NCBI GenBank assembly: GCA_963930655.1
Contig: OZ005606.1
Coordinates: 22,670,001 to 22,734,000 of the forward strand
Source: Myrica gale
Lineage: Eukaryota; Streptophyta; Magnoliopsida; Fagales; Myricaceae
Length of the DNA: 64,000 bases
Direction of reading: 5' to 3'
The position numbers were made by a program, and so were the translations under genes. Shown here one piece after another: positions 9,315 through 23,403 of the stretch. Under the pieces are notes generated by a model. The model worked only from the letters and a program-made list of their open reading frames with translations, had not been told where the DNA came from and did no database searches. The first letter of the stretch is position 1. Each line of letters opens with the position of its first letter.

Positions 9315-12300
9315 ATCCCATAACTGCAGACTTGGTTACTGTATCAACTGCTCCCCAAAGGATAAATAATAATAATAATGCATTTTCACATGCATCATCT
9401 GTGTCTGGCTTTCAGCCTTTTGTTCGGCCCAGATCTTCGCATGGCCCTGAAATGGGGGCTGAACAGAAGAGTTCTGGGAAGCAGAGTCCCAATGATAACT
9501 TGTTGTCTAAGTCGAGTAATGATGAGGGAATGAAAGCCTCAACATCATTAGTTCAGGGTTCAGCAGAGGCTCCATCTGTTGAAAGAGAAGAAGGAGAATG
9601 GTCTGATGCTGAGGGCTCTTCTGATGCTTGTCAGAACATTAGTTTGGGTGAATTGGATAAAACTGCACAAGAGCATGGGACATCTGAACTGAGGGATCGT
9701 TTTGCTTCTAGTGCAGCTGATGACAACATCTCTTCTGGTTCCAAAATTGTTCAAAGTCTCAAGGATGAAAATAGTAGTCATACTTCTTTAGGAAGGGATC
9801 CAGATCCCTTAGATCAGAAGAGCAGTAGTAGCCGCAATTCAGAATGTAATGCAAGAGGTGATGCATCCTCGGATGGGCAGGAGGAGCCTGGCTTGGTCCC
9901 AAAACCAAGAGACATTAAAGGTATTGAAGCAAGCCGTGCACTTAAATGTTCAAATAATCCTGGAAAAAGGAAGATAGACCAGAAAAGGGAACAAATGCTC
10001 GGAAAGAAACGGAGTAGGCAGACCATGTTTCTTAATTTGGAAGATGTCAAGCAAGCTGGTCCTATCAAAAGTTCAACACCGAGAAGGCAGACATTTCCGT
10101 CACCTACTACTACTTGTACTGTGAAAGAGGTTCGTAATGCTCCATCTTTTGAACGTGTTGGAGAAAAGCAGAGTCAGCCAATGACACGGGATCAGAAACA
10201 AGTTGACATACCATGTAATGAAGGAGGCACCTCTCTGGAATCTACTGAACTCAAATCTGAATGTAATGGTGATATGAATTCTGGACTAGTAGGTAGGCCT
10301 AGGAGGCTAAATGGTGATGCTGATCTTTCCGCAGAGGTGTCCTTGCCGCCCATTCCAAGACAGAGTTCATGGAAGCAGCCCATAGATTTGAGACAACCAA
10401 AGAATTTGCAGGTCTCAAATAGGAAGCCAAATCAAAACTCAATGGATTACAAATTGGGAAACAAGAAACATCTTCCACCCAAGAAGCAGACTGTTATCAG
10501 TTCCCCATATCAGGACACATCGGTGGAACGCCTAATACGGCAGGTGACGAATGAGAATTTTTGGCATCATCCAGGTATAAAGAAACTATATGTTCTGAGT
10601 TTGTTGCTTTTACCATGATTATTGGTTGGTTTCCTTTTTGCATATTTGATTGCACACGGAAGCCACGTTTGCATTTGTTAGCATTCCCTAGTTTCCCATA
10701 TCATTTCTCTGATTCTCCTGTTGTTACAATGTGAGACTAATCCTATTACGGATATATTGATTCTGCTTCCAAGTTACTAAATTGCACCTTGTAACGCTTA
10801 TACCATTTCATTTGTCTTTGCTACACATTTCTCATGCTATGTTTGTTTGTATGTGAGAGGGATGAAGGTTGTTTTTCCCTGTATGTTATGTTCTTATGAG
10901 TTTTGCGGATTTTGCTGCCTAAATTGTGCCTATCCATTCCTATTGAAATGTGGAGAATATATCTTTCTATATGAAGTTTATAGTAGTTGACCCGGGGTCT
11001 GTACTGTTTTAGGGATTGTTAGCTAACATAAAATAACAAGGAGTTGGGCATTTTCATCGTCTTTGATATCATATACCTCAGGGATTTCTGATTTCTTGTT
11101 TGTTTGGAGTAATGAAATTTAAATAATGTTCATAAATATTGTTCAATTTTGGAGAAGTTAGTCGTTTACATGATTTTTTCCTCGGTGCGTAGTTCCGTTT
11201 TGTTGTATAGTTAGCGGGTGAAAAGCTGTGTTTGCTGATGTTATGTCCACTACTAACGAAGAAAAATATTTGTTAGTATTATCTAACAGTGACGTCTACT
11301 CCTTTTAGTCTCTGTCTGAAGTTATTACCGGTGCTATGTTTAAATTTTAAATGTAAAAATATTTAGTTTTTTAACCACTAATCCTACTCCTTTTCCCTAT
11401 TTTCTGCACTTTTCATTCTCTTTTTCGTAGGAATTACAACCGATGCATCCTTGTTCTGCAATAGTTATCTATTTTCATATTATCCATGAACCTCTCTGAT
11501 TTGATTATCCTGCATCCGTATTTGATGTGGCTGTGGCTAATATGTTTTGCTAATTCTATTCTTCTGTTCATTTTCTTTTGTTTTGGTTGTTCCTATCTGT
11601 CTCTTGGAGTGCAAATTCGTTTGTGGTGTTACCATGTGTGTAACAGACTGATATTGTTTTGCATCAGAGGATACTGAGCTCCAATGCGTTCCTGAAAGTT
11701 TTGAATCGGTGGAAGAGTATGTTAGAGTATTTGAGCCTTTGCTTTTTGAAGAATGCCGAGCACAGCTTTATAGCACCTGGGAGGAGTTGGCTGAAACAGT
11801 TTCAAGGGATACACATGTGATGGTCCGTGTGAAGAGCATTGAAAGGCGAGAAAGAGGTAGCTAGCACAATCATTTCATTTGGTTTAGCTACAGATTTCTG
11901 TTAATAATCAAGCAAATGATGCTTTCTCCACAATCTGGCCATGCTAGAAGAAAATTTTGAATTGTAGTTTAGCTGTATAGAAAGAGTAGCGTACAAGTAT
12001 AGCTTCAGAGTGTGCTACCTTGCACTGGCTGAAACATTCAGATAGGGTCACTCAGCTGTGTTTTAGAAGGGATTTTTGCTTTCATATTTTCAGATCTTAG
12101 TGGTTTCACTCACACACAGAACACAATACTGCTAGTCATGTATCGATGCATTTATTGCTAGAAGTATGTGTGAGATAATGAAGGTATTATTTTATTGCCC
12201 TGTCTTTGCTAACTAGCTGAAACATTCTTCTGTTGGTTTAGGATGGTACGATGTGATAGTCCTCCCGGCGAATGAGTGCAAGTGGACATTTAAGGAGGGT

Positions 12301-15300
12301 GATGTTGCAATTCTTTCATGCCCCAGGCCTGGATCAGGTTTGATATGAGAGTAGCTATTCTGTTGTTGAATTTCTTGGATGAATACTTTCTGACTCTTTT
12401 CACAGCACTTCTACTAATGTTTACTCCCATCTTGTCAAGCAGTTAGAGGGAAGCGGAGCAACAGCTCACTAAAGGAAGATGAAGGGGAGCCTGAGATCAG
12501 TGGACGTGTAGCTGGTACTGTTAGACGGCATATACCCATTGACACTCGTGATCCTCATGGCGCAATCCTGCATTTTTATGTTGGGGACTCATATGAAGCT
12601 AATAGGTTATGTCAGAATCCTCATTTTCCCTAGAGTTGGATGGTATATTGATTGTTATCTCTTATAACTGAATTTCTGTTCTCTTTGTCCCAATAGTATG
12701 TACCTGTTAGCCAAAATGTTGACATTCTTCTGTTTCAATTTCCCTGTGCTATATTTTATTTTCCAGCATGGTTGATGATGATCACATTCTGAGAAAGCTT
12801 CAGCCCAAAGGCATCTGGTATCTAACTGTGCTTGGTTCTCTTGCAACAACACAGCGAGAGTACATTGCATTGCATGCATTTCGTCGTCTCAATTCGCAGG
12901 TGACAATTGGAATTTGTTTTATAGGATCCTAATGACTGTATTCTATTTCAGGGCGTTCTTATGAGTGCTTCCTTTTTTATTTTTATTTTTTATAGATGCA
13001 AACTGCAATCCTTCACCCTAGTCCTGAGCACTTCCCAAAATACGAGCAGGAGTCCCCTGCTATGCCTGAATGCTTCACACAGAACTTTGTTGATCATCTG
13101 CATAGGACATTCAATGAGCCTCAGCTAGCAGCAATTCAATGGGCTGCAATGCATACAGCAGCTGGTATAAGTAGTGGGATTACAAAGACGTGGCCCTTTA
13201 CTCTTGTTCAAGGACCTCCTGGAACAGGGAAGACACATACTGTCTGGGGAATGCTAAATGTCATCCATCTGGTCCAGTATCAGCATTACTATACGTCTTT
13301 ACTTAAGAAACTAGCTCCTGAAAGCTACAAACAAGCCAATGAGAGCAATTCTGACAATGTTGCTATGGGATCAATTGATGAGGTTCTTCAAAACATGGAC
13401 CAGAATCTCTTCCGAACTCTTCCAAAACTCTGTCCGAAGCCTAGAATGTTAGTTTGTGCTCCTTCAAATGCCGCAACTGATGAGCTTCTTTCTCGTGTTC
13501 TTGATCGTGGATTCATTGATGGCGAGATGAAAGTTTATCGGCCTGATGTGGCTAGAGTTGGGGTTGATTCTCAAACCCGTGCTGCTCAGGCAGTTTCTGT
13601 TGAGCGGCGAACTGAACAACTTTTGGTGAAGAATCGTGATGAAATATTAGGATGGATGCACCAGTTAAGAGGCCGCGAAGCTCAGTTGTCTCAACAGATA
13701 GCTTGTCTTCAAAGAGAACTTAATGTTGCTGCGGCAGCTGTTCGTTCCCACGGATCAGTTGGTGTTGACCCAGACGTTCTTGTTGCCAGGGACCAGAATC
13801 GAGACACATTATTGCAGAACCTTGCTGCAGTGATTGAAGGCAGGGATAAAGTTCTAGTTGAGATGTCTCGCCTACTTATTTTAGAGGGTAGGTTTCGTGC
13901 TGGTAGCAGCTTTAATTTGGAAGATGCCCGTGCCAATCTTGAAGCAAGTTTTGCCAATGAGGCTGAGATTGTTTTCACTACCGTCTCAAGCAGCGGTCGC
14001 AAGTTATTCTCTCGTCTGAGCCATGGCTTTGATATGGTAGTCATTGATGAGGCAGCCCAAGCCAGTGAAGTTGCAGTCCTTCCTCCCCTTTCACTTGGTG
14101 CAGCACGGTGTGTTCTTGTTGGGGATCCTCAACAGCTCCCAGCAACTGTTATCAGCAAGGCAGCTGGAACATTGTTATACAGTAGAAGCCTCTTTGAAAG
14201 GTTCCAGCAAGCAGGATGTCCCACAATGTTACTATCTGTGCAGTATCGAATGCATCCTGAAATCCGGAATTTCCCTTCTAGGTACTTTTATCAAGGACGC
14301 CTTAAGGACAGTGAAAGCATTGCTAACTTACCTGATGAGGGTTACTACACAGACCCTTTGCTTAGACCTTATGTATTCTATGATATTACGCATGGAAGAG
14401 AGTCTCACAGAGGTGGATCTGTCTCTTACCAGAATATACACGAAGCACAGATTTGTCTTCGCATGTATGAGCATCTTCAGAAAACTGTGAAATCTTTGGG
14501 TATGGGGAAAATCACTGTTGGCATAATCACACCGTACAAGCTCCAATTAAAGTGTCTTCAGCGTCAGTTTGAGGATGTCTTGAATTCAGAGGAAGGGAAG
14601 GATCTGTATATCAATACTGTCGATGCTTTTCAAGGCCAGGAACGTGATGTCATTATCATGTCTTGCGTTCGTGCCTCAAGTCATGGAGTTGGCTTTGTTG
14701 CAGATATCCGCAGAATGAATGTTGCTCTTACCCGTGCAAGAAGGGCTCTTTGGGTATGGTTCTCCATTATTCACGTCATCTAAGAGTATTATGCATAAGT
14801 CACTTCCAGTCATATTCCTATCTGTCCACCAGACTAAAGGCTTGATTCTGGTTTCATTACTTGTCATTCAGAGATATATCTATTCAAACAATAGTTATAT
14901 TGCAAGTGGGTCTTTTAAATGGATAACTACCTCCTCCAGCTCGAGGTTAATGTCTAATATGTAATTTTTATGCTCTGACAGGTTATGGGGAATGCTAATG
15001 CTTTGATGCAATCTGATGACTGGGCTGCGCTGATTGCTGATGCCAGAGGCAGGAGTTGTTATAGGGACATGGATACTCTGCCCAAAGATTTTCTCATACC
15101 TAAGGGACCTGCTTATACACCCTTGCCAGGCAAGATGTCCTCTAATATGAGGGGGTTGAGATCAGGTGGGCATAGACATAGACCAATGGATATGCACATG
15201 GAGTCCCACTCGGAGACGCCATCAGAAGATGATGAAAAGTCAGGTGGAGCAGTAATTTCTAGGAATGGGAATTACCGGCCCTTGAAGGCTCCAATTGAGA

Positions 15301-15410
15301 ATTCTTTTGATGATTTTGATCAAGCAGGTGATAAATCGAGGGATGCCTGGCAATTTGGTGTACAGAAGAAGCAAAGTTCTGCTGGATTTGCAGGGAAGAG
15401 AGACATGTAG
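9206..15410 (+). CDS. SEN1/UPF1-like superfamily 1 helicase
   Basis: Eight coding exons join in frame: 9206-10574, 11668-11856, 12242-12337, 12443-12605, 12767-12899, 12996-14753 and 14982-15410, with the 5' UTR exon upstream as the eighth transcript exon. The product is 1378 residues, close to plant SEN1-like helicases. The start is the ATG opening MGSRGRPLFDLNEPP, an N-terminus shared by this plant family. The first ~450 residues are low-complexity and charged. The SF1B core follows: Walker A GPPGTGKT (723-730), DEAA (1001-1004), GDPQQLPAT (1027-1035), QYRMHP (1066-1071), TVDAFQGQE (1191-1199) and RMNVALTRA (1223-1231), with a coiled insertion between motifs Ia and II. All catalytic motifs are present. 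The family acts in the nucleus on RNA and RNA-DNA hybrids, in transcription termination and RNA quality control; the specific role here is inferred. Confidence 0.93.
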
Positions 15411-16380
15411 TGGCTGACATAGTTTTGTAATCCTCTTAGCGCCTTGAGGGGGAGCTTTAATTCATTTTCTAATGTTTTGGTGCTTTCTCCTATTGTCGCC
15501 AAGCCCTGGGATTAATATCTTTGTATGCTGAGCTTGTGTGCCAGACTTGTTTGATTTGTTTCAAGTTTGGGCTGAACTATCCAACATTCTTTGCTCGGAG
15601 AAAAGGAGGGTTTTGGCAGAGGCAGCAGTCAACCTGTTTCTGGAGTTCCTTGCTCTTGTGCAAGAGCTGTTTTGCTTGAATTGATCCCCATGATTTCTTG
15701 CAAGGAGCTGTATGCTTTTGGGTAGATTATGGGAAATCGTATCCTTAATCGACCAGCTTACAGTCCGCAAATGTAAGAGATCTTCTTCTTGTGTTGTCAA
15801 CATGTGGTTCTGTAAATGTGCATCTGACTATACTGCACATGTTTTATACGTGTAATTCAGGAATCCGGTGGTGGCCTCAACAAGCTCCAGCCTGCAAGAA
15901 TCTTGAAGCTGCAAACTTTTTAGTGGGGAAGATCAAGCCCACCTTGCCTTTGCACTGATGACCTAAAGTTGATCCAGGAGGGGGAGAGCTTCCTGTTATG
16001 GCCCCGCTGCTCTGCGGCTCAGACAACTCGGCTTTCACTACTCTTATATAGATTAGTGTTTTAGCTGAGAAGTTCACATTTTAGGGCACGCTAGGGACAT
16101 TCTTTGGCTATGACCATCCATTAGGATGACATCCCCAAGTTATTTAAAATTTTAGGGGCGGATTTAATTCTCCTTCTAATTGTTGGAAGGGGGAAGTAAA
16201 AAGAAACGCAGCTGCCTCTGGTGTAATACCTCATTAAGTTCTGTACATCCAGTGGAATACTTGATAATCCTGTACAAAGATGGAAGGGAAGCACAAGAAT
16301 TTGTTTTGCAAGGCATTTGTTGCGTCAAAAGAGTTGTACATCCAGCCTTGTTGAATAAGGATAAACCTTGATTAGACTAT
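15411..16380 (+). other. Probable 3' UTR and downstream flank of the helicase gene
   Basis: No conserved ORF is present. The first several hundred bases are T/G-rich, as in plant 3' UTRs. No unambiguous AATAAA is visible, so the transcript end is not fixed. Confidence 0.4.
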
Positions 16381-17479
16381 TGTGATGTCTGCTTAAACAC
16401 AAACACTGGCACAAGTCAAGAAAAATGGACTATTATTAATTTTTAATTAATTTTCATATTCTATTTTTCAAAATTTTAGGGCACACAGATACCATCAATT
16501 ATGTCCGCCGGATGCGGATGATTTAGACTCGATTGAAAGTTAAGTTACTGGCCATGTCGATAGCCGCATTCCTAGGCTAAAACAATGTGACCATTGAAGG
16601 GGGAAGGGGGCGACTCAAGTAATCATATGCCTTTCAACACAAGCTGCTACCCATCTGTTACATTCACATGTATGATGTATACCATGTGAACTATCAACTT
16701 TGTTGCTATACAAGTTAGAACCTCCCCAGATGAAGTAAACCTCACCTCATCTCAAGTAATTTAGTCATCCCTAGACTCTTCCTATTCGGCGCCTATCGAC
16801 GTGCCCTGAACCACTGCCTGCTCTCCCTATTTTTTCTTCATCAAGAAAATTAAAGAGCAAAAAACAAAAACAAAAACTGTGGGGGTCTGGCCGCCTCGCC
16901 TCGTATTTGAGATCTTGAGGGGGCCGGCTGGGCTCAAGGAATCGTTCATCCCCCCCGCATGTATGTTTGGCGTGGCAGACGAGAGTGCTGCTGGCTGCAC
17001 GCGCAGGGTCCATCCGCCATCGTATATCATATCTCGCTTTCGTCACGCATCCCATGTTATCTGTGCTATAAATTATAGCCTTTTTGTCTGATTTACGTGG
17101 ACTCTAGCAGTAGCAGCTTATTTTTTTTCTTAAACGAGTCTATATGCTTTTTCGTCGTCTGTATTATCAAATAATTATTCATTCCAATATAATGTACACG
17201 AATTACGTCATGTGGGGATATCCATACTTGTATAATATATCCTGATCACTCCTAATTTTTTTTAAGATGAAAAAACATATGTATTTTTTTAATATAAATA
17301 TGCTTTAAACATTTGTTAATTATTTATATTTCGCAATCTCAGCTTTTTGAAGCTTGAAATATTGCAAATGTATCCTCAAATTACGATGAATGACATTTGC
17401 ATCCTTCTTTCAAAAAAAATATTTTCAATCGTTATGCGTATGTATGTGCGTTGCTTTGTGACGTTATATAAAGTGAAAG
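16381..17479. other. Intergenic DNA
   Basis: No gene was recognised. A GC-richer patch (about 16770-17060) and a TATA-like ctataaattatag at about 17068 are present, but no coding sequence follows. Confidence 0.5.
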
Positions 17480-17857
17480 GGGGAAATTACAATTTTTCAC
17501 TCTCAAACTACCACGTCTTTTTCACTTTGCACTCCAAAGTACCATTTTTGTCAGATTTCACCCTCGAACTACTAGGACCCAACAGTTTGCACCCTTCGTC
17601 AATAATATCTGTCAATTTAAACGAAAAACGTACGGTCGATCGCTACATGAAGCGGTCGAACGCTGAATGTTATTTTTGTAGCAAGTGGCGAATGCTCACG
17701 TCAGACGCACATAATGAGTTTTCCGTCTAAATTGACGGAAATTATGGACGGAGGATGCAAACTGTTGGGTCATGATAGTTTGAGGGTGCATCTGACAAAA
17801 ATAGTACTTTGGAGTGCAAAATGAAAAAGACGCGAGGGTAAAAAATATAATTTCTCA
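17480..17857. mobile_element. MITE with long terminal inverted repeats
   Basis: The left end runs ggggaaattacaatttttca and on through 'ctcaaactacc'. The right end, reversed, runs gagaaattatattttttacc. The arms continue to pair for more than 100 bases, for example 'gtctttttca' with 'tgaaaaagac' and 'tccaaagtac' with 'gtactttgga'. The centre holds 'cggtcgatcg' and 'gcggtcgaacgc', motifs shared with the elements at 32134 and 38125. The TSD is unclear. It is probably Mutator-like by resemblance. Confidence 0.75.
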
Positions 17858-18199
17858 AAAGAAAAAATATCAATAATTTATAATTTCAAGATATGCGTCC
17901 AGACCAGTTGTCAAGATACATGCGTATGTATGTGCGTTGCTTTTCCCGAACAGCCTTATAATTATAATATGAAAACGTGAGATATTCTAGAGGTCAATTC
18001 CGTTCAGATGAAAGGAAAAAAGCAAGCCCACTTTTGTGCAACAAAGTTTGACCGGATACTTCAGATTTTTATCATTAATTGCTCAAAACTTATACCGTTA
18101 ATAACCAGAAACAAGCACCTTAAATCCAAATTCAAAATTGTCGGCGAAATCTACCAATGAGGTACATATTCAGATACTCTCCATGTCCAAAAAGCTACA

Positions 18200-18428
18200 A
18201 AATCCGGTCCAGAAAATATAACTACCCCATTCCCAAGCTTCATCTATCTGTCATCTCCTATGAGTGGATCCGAAAACATATTCGTCAGAAATACTCCAAA
18301 CCCATCTGCTACCTTACACCCCTAAAAGATTCCATTTTCTTGGTTGACCTGTCTTCGTTGGTTTCTGGCAGCTGAGGAGTTCCAAAAGATTTGCCTTTCT
18401 TTCCGCTCTCAGGCTTTGAATCTTTCAG
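18200..18428 (+). other. Probable 5' UTR exon of the SEC14-like gene
   Basis: A C/T-rich stretch ends at a donor-like CTTTCAG|GTTAGA. The next acceptor in a good context is TGACCTGCAG at 20524, 19 bases before the start codon, giving a 5' UTR intron of about 2.1 kb. The upstream limit is a guess. Confidence 0.4.
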
Positions 18429-20543
18429 GTTAGATGCTCGTATTAGCATTCATTTTCTGGGTCTTTTCACTGTGCGCCATTGATTTTCTGATTCCTCTTG
18501 GCTTTAATTCAAGTGGGTGGGTTTTGTTGCGTTCATTACCATTGCCAAATCTATTTCTAAATTAATGATTGGTACATTGGCTGAAAACCACGTTGGCAAA
18601 AAGGGTGTTTTCTTTCTTTTTTCTTTTTTCTTTTTGAGGAATTTGTGGTCCTCAATAGAAACATGAAGGTTGATTTGGATGGTTTTCCGCGAGTCATTTT
18701 TTTCTTAGATTGCAGATACCGTTGCTAGTTAACTGAAGTCCTATCTAAAATGTCAGCCTCTATGTCGCAGTGCATGTGCCTTGGTACTTCTTTTTTATTT
18801 TACAGACAAAGCGACGTTTTCGATAATTTCGCATGTAAAAGCTACCATGTTAGATAAGATCTTCCAATCGTTATGTATGGGATGAAAAAATATAATCCTT
18901 AAGCTGCTGATGGACCTTGTTTTGACATATGGTTTTCATCCTTTTTGGATTGCCTTGGACCGTAGTTTAGGAACGAGAACTTGAGTTGGAATCGGGCAGT
19001 TAATGTCATATATATTTTGGTTTTTTTTTTCCCCCAACAAAGACTAAACAACGGTCACTAGGGTTAAACTGGCAATAGAAACGAACGAACTAACATGATG
19101 AGAAGTTTCACCTAGTATGACTGATTATAGAGATCGTTTGTTGATGAATGCTACCTTAGCCCATTTTTTACGTATGGACTGAATCAAGTTGACTGCCAAA
19201 AGTGTGTTAATTTTTGTTTACAGTGGACCCGCAGTGTTATACACTTGGCATGTCCGGTCTTTTGTGGTGTCCTGAATCTACGTGAAAGTCAGTATTTCTC
19301 TTACTGGTGTTTTTGAAAGTGAAGTTTCTATCAAACCTCAGGTGTGTGCGTGTTTAATCCCCCAACAGAATAGTATTTAATCCTGTTAATGTGGATCTAG
19401 AGAAGCGAGAGAATCAAGGAAATAATTTTCAGGTCTTTGGTTCCTGTCAATGATAAAATTTCAGTCGTTAATATACTAAGTGTAGGCCAAATATTTGATT
19501 TTGCTGGATGCAGAACGATCTCAACTTTATAAGAATCCAGATTTTGTGGAGGGGTCTAAAGTAATTATTCTCGTTAAATTGCCATAAGCTTGTCCAAGAC
19601 TAAAATATCTTTAAAATAAAAATAGTCAACTTTAAATTGAGATACCCTTACATGTGTAAATGCTCCAATTTGAAGGCGGTTTAATTAAGTTTTATCATGG
19701 TCAAGGAGTTCCTTAAGTGATGGCTATCATCAACATTTCTAACAGATACAGCGCCATTTCTTATGTCATCTAGATTTCTCATGGACAAAAGGCATTTTTT
19801 GTGTCTTAATCTTGGTTTCATGCAATTTAGAGGTTATTACTGTGTTTGAGGTCACTAACCAGGTATTATAAGATTTTCTTTAGTCACTTAAGTAAAGGGG
19901 AGTGTAATTCTCATATATTCTTCTCCTGTTGTTTTTCTTAATGCCCAAAATTAGCTTTTGCGCTGATCAACTTTCTGCTAATTGATAGAATACAAAATTT
20001 TGTTTTCTCCAAAAAGGGGTACATGCAGATTTGTGTCGATCAATTTTCTGCTAATTGACAGAAAATGAAAGTATCTATATTTAGAGCTTGGAATGTTGGG
20101 TAGATAGATACCTGCAGTCTTGTTGTTATATAACCAGGTTCTTGTAATCCTTGTGAGTGGTTCTGGTATGTGTTTTTGGGAGGAGTGTAGCTCCCCCAGG
20201 TTCGCATATGTTTCTTTCATCATTGTACAATGAGTTAACCTTTTTGTTGTATAATACTTACCAATTACCCTAATAAAAGGGGAGTATGACTAGGGACTTC
20301 TGTGGCTGGCTGGAAAAGGAAGAAAGTTAGCTTTCTTGCATGCTTTGTTATATTCTCTGAGTCTGACATGTTCATTTTATTGTGTATGTGGGACAGATAG
20401 TTTGCCTTTTGTTTTACATGCTTGCTCGCTCTGTAGAATTATGTTTATCTTTCATTCTGCTCACTGACAGAATGAAGAGTAGCCAATAGCAGTTATGTTC
20501 TGAAGTTTCCGCTGTGACCTGCAGGTGTAATCGTTGAAAAAAT

Positions 20544-23191
20544 ATGAGTGGGGGGTCAAAGAAATCCCATTCTAATGGCGTTGAGAAGCTTTTGACATCT
20601 GATGAGCAGCAAGCTAAGGTATCTCGCATTTATATGCTTATTTGGCATGCGATCATGAAAATGCTCTATTAGTGTGGGAAGAAAAGTTTCTTAAGCCTGT
20701 ACACCATTCCATATTTGCAGATTAATGAGTTGAGAAGGTTGATGGGGCCACTGTCAGATAAGTTGTCCATGTATTGTTCTGATGCATCCATCTCAAGATA
20801 TCTAAGGGCACGTAACTGGAATGTCAAGAAGGCAACCAAAATGCTGAAAGATTCCTTGAAATGGAGATTGGAATACAAGGCAGAAGAGATACGTTGGGTA
20901 TGCTTTCATTGATCTCTGTTCTTTTCATCTGTAATTTAAGTTAGAATCTGATGGATGAAAGTGTGCAGAACTCCAATTTTTTGTTGTATGCTTGGAATAT
21001 CTTTCGTTTAAAGGCTAATAAGATTAGACTAATAGTGATTCAGAGACCTGAGAATCTTGTCCTACTGTTGCATCTTCTTCTTTTTGTTTGTTTGGTTAGT
21101 CCTTTTCCTCTTCCTCTCTCTTTTATTTTTTCCTTTGGGAGTTGGTCATGTAAATTCTCGCTTTGTGTTGTTCCTTGGGTCAGGTTCAAAGTTCTTAACC
21201 AAAGGCCTGTTGTTTCTATGGTGGTTCGAAACTTTCAATCAACCCATACCTGTTTGGAAGTCTACCAATTTGCCAAATCTGACAGCCATGTTTGCAAAAG
21301 TTTTAAACTGATGGGCAAACTGAAATTGGTTGATTTGGCAAGGAATAACTGCTAGAGTGAGCTTATTTAAACCAATCTGATGGTCGATGATCTGAATCCA
21401 TGAAGCCTTTCACCCTCCGGTCACCAGCTTGGGTCAAATTTTGGAGCTTTATGATATAACTTCTCGACACCTTAGGTTTCAATTTCACTGTTTCTGCTTG
21501 TGATGTAGGAGGATGTTGCTCATGAAGCGGAGACGGGGAAAATCTACAGATCAAATTCTGTGGACAAGCTTGGGAGAACAGTCCTTGTCATGAGACCTAG
21601 TCGCCAGGTTTCATCTGACAATGCCCTCTTACATCTGTGCTTTAATGTTCCAGTTATTATGTAACAATTGGAGGCATCTTGTTTCTGTGTAGATATGTCT
21701 CACTAATTATGAATGATAAAATCATTGTTCTTTTAGTTACATTTAAGTCGTCTTCTTAATTGTTTGGAGCATGAATCTTTTCTAGCCAAAATAACAAGTA
21801 AGTTGAGAAGTTTCCTGCCGCTACGAGGGTTTCATATGTACATAATTTGGATTTGTTAGCATATTAGTCTTGATGACACTGTAAGTTAGAAATTCATTGA
21901 CTGTGCCTCTTATTTGAAAGCTTAATGTTAGCCGCTTAGCTGCATTGGTATAGAGGGAAAAAGTCTATATATTATGACCTGAAGGTTCAAGCTTTGAAAG
22001 CAAAGTATTTTGGCACTTTGTTGCATTTCCGTGATGATGTTTTTCATGTTTATTTTGTTTGCAGAACTCAAAGTCAACGAAAGGACAAATCAAGTATTTG
22101 GTCTATTGCATGGAAAATGCTATTTTGAATCTGCCACCAGACCAAGAACAGATGGTTTGGCTAATTGATTTCGATGGTTTCAATTTGTCAAATATTTCAG
22201 TAAGGCTGACAAGGGAGACTGCCCATGTTTTACAAGACCAATATCCTGAACGCCTTGGTGTAGCAATATTATACAACCCACCAAAGTTTTTCGAGCCATT
22301 CTGGACGGTATCCCCAAATTAAAGTGTTCACTATTACTTTGCAAGCTGTTTGCACTTTTACGTAGGGTTATTTGTTAGAAAGTTGTCACTTTGCATTCTA
22401 GAAGCATACAGGTTTGATTGAAGCCTGTTTACTGAATTGGCAGCCTTACTGGTGGGTAGCATGTTTTCAATGTTAAAAAAAAAAAAATTCTTTGTGTTTC
22501 ATGCTCCCTTTAGATTTTTGAGTTATATTGGGATTTTAACATTTCAAAATACCAGCTATTTTTTGTTTATGATTCTGGTAAAATTTGAGTCTTCAATATT
22601 GATTTAAAACCTAGCAAAACTTAATTCATTCATTATTCTAGTGTATTCTGTTCACTGACAGTTCTTTGTTGCCAATAATAGATTAACAATCTCATACAAT
22701 ATTAATCTGCCATTTAAATTTTTAATATGCTTTTTTGCATAGTTCTCTACACTAGTTGGTTTTTGACGTTGAGAAATGTACAAATGCAGGTGGTGAAGCC
22801 CTTTCTAGAGCCGAAAACTTACAATAAAGTCAAGTTTGTTTACTCTGATAACCTCAACTCCAAGAAGATAATGGAAGAATTATTTGATATGGACCAGCTT
22901 GAGTCTGCATTTGGTGGAAATAGTGACGGTGGATTTGAGATAAATAAGTACGCTGAACGGATGCGAGAGGATGACAAGCGGATGTCCTCTTTTTGTACAA
23001 GTGGGAATCCTCCTTCAACAGCCCCACAACCAGATTTGACAAGTGCATTAGATTCAATCAACTTAGGCTCCGAGTCTGATCATTCTGACAGTGAGAAAAC
23101 AGATGGTTCCCCATCTCAAGCAGCGGAATCTGAAGTTGTGCCCCCAGGTCAAAGTCTGGTAGGGACCGACAGCAGCAAAACTGCTATGTAA
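20544..23191 (+). CDS. SEC14-like CRAL-TRIO lipid-transfer protein
   Basis: Five coding exons join in phase 0: 20544-20618, 20721-20897, 21509-21607, 22065-22307 and 22790-23191, giving 331 residues. The start is the first ATG after a CTGCAG acceptor. The CRAL-TRIO N-terminal helical domain spans about residues 25-85 (SRYLRARNWNVKKATKML). The lipid-binding domain spans about 95-250 (VLVMRPSR, LIDFDGFNL, ILYNPPKFFEPFW, KVKFVYSD). The last ~80 residues are acidic and serine-rich. The family moves phosphatidylinositol and other lipids between membranes; the compact size suits the small soluble SEC14-like class in plants without GOLD or nodulin domains. The ligand is not predictable from sequence. 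Transcribed in the same direction as the helicase gene, about 2 kb downstream of it. Confidence 0.93.
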
Positions 23192-23397
23192 GATGTACAT
23201 TAGAATGAAGAAACAAGCCAAAGCTTGAACACTATCTTGGTTAAGGTATGGACCGTATGGTGACTCAGCCCTACCACAAACTCCTTGCTGACCCTTCCCC
23301 AATTTGCTTGTAAACTTGAAATAGAGAGTTTATGTCTTACCTTTGTTGCTAGAACTTTGAAGATTCCACGGATGATTTTGTCCTGTGGAGTGAAGCA

Positions 23398-23403
23398 AAT
23401 AAA
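23398..23403 (+). terminator. Poly(A) signal of the SEC14-like gene
   Basis: AATAAA lies about 207 bases after the stop codon in a T-rich 3' UTR. It is the only canonical hexamer close downstream. Confidence 0.6.
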
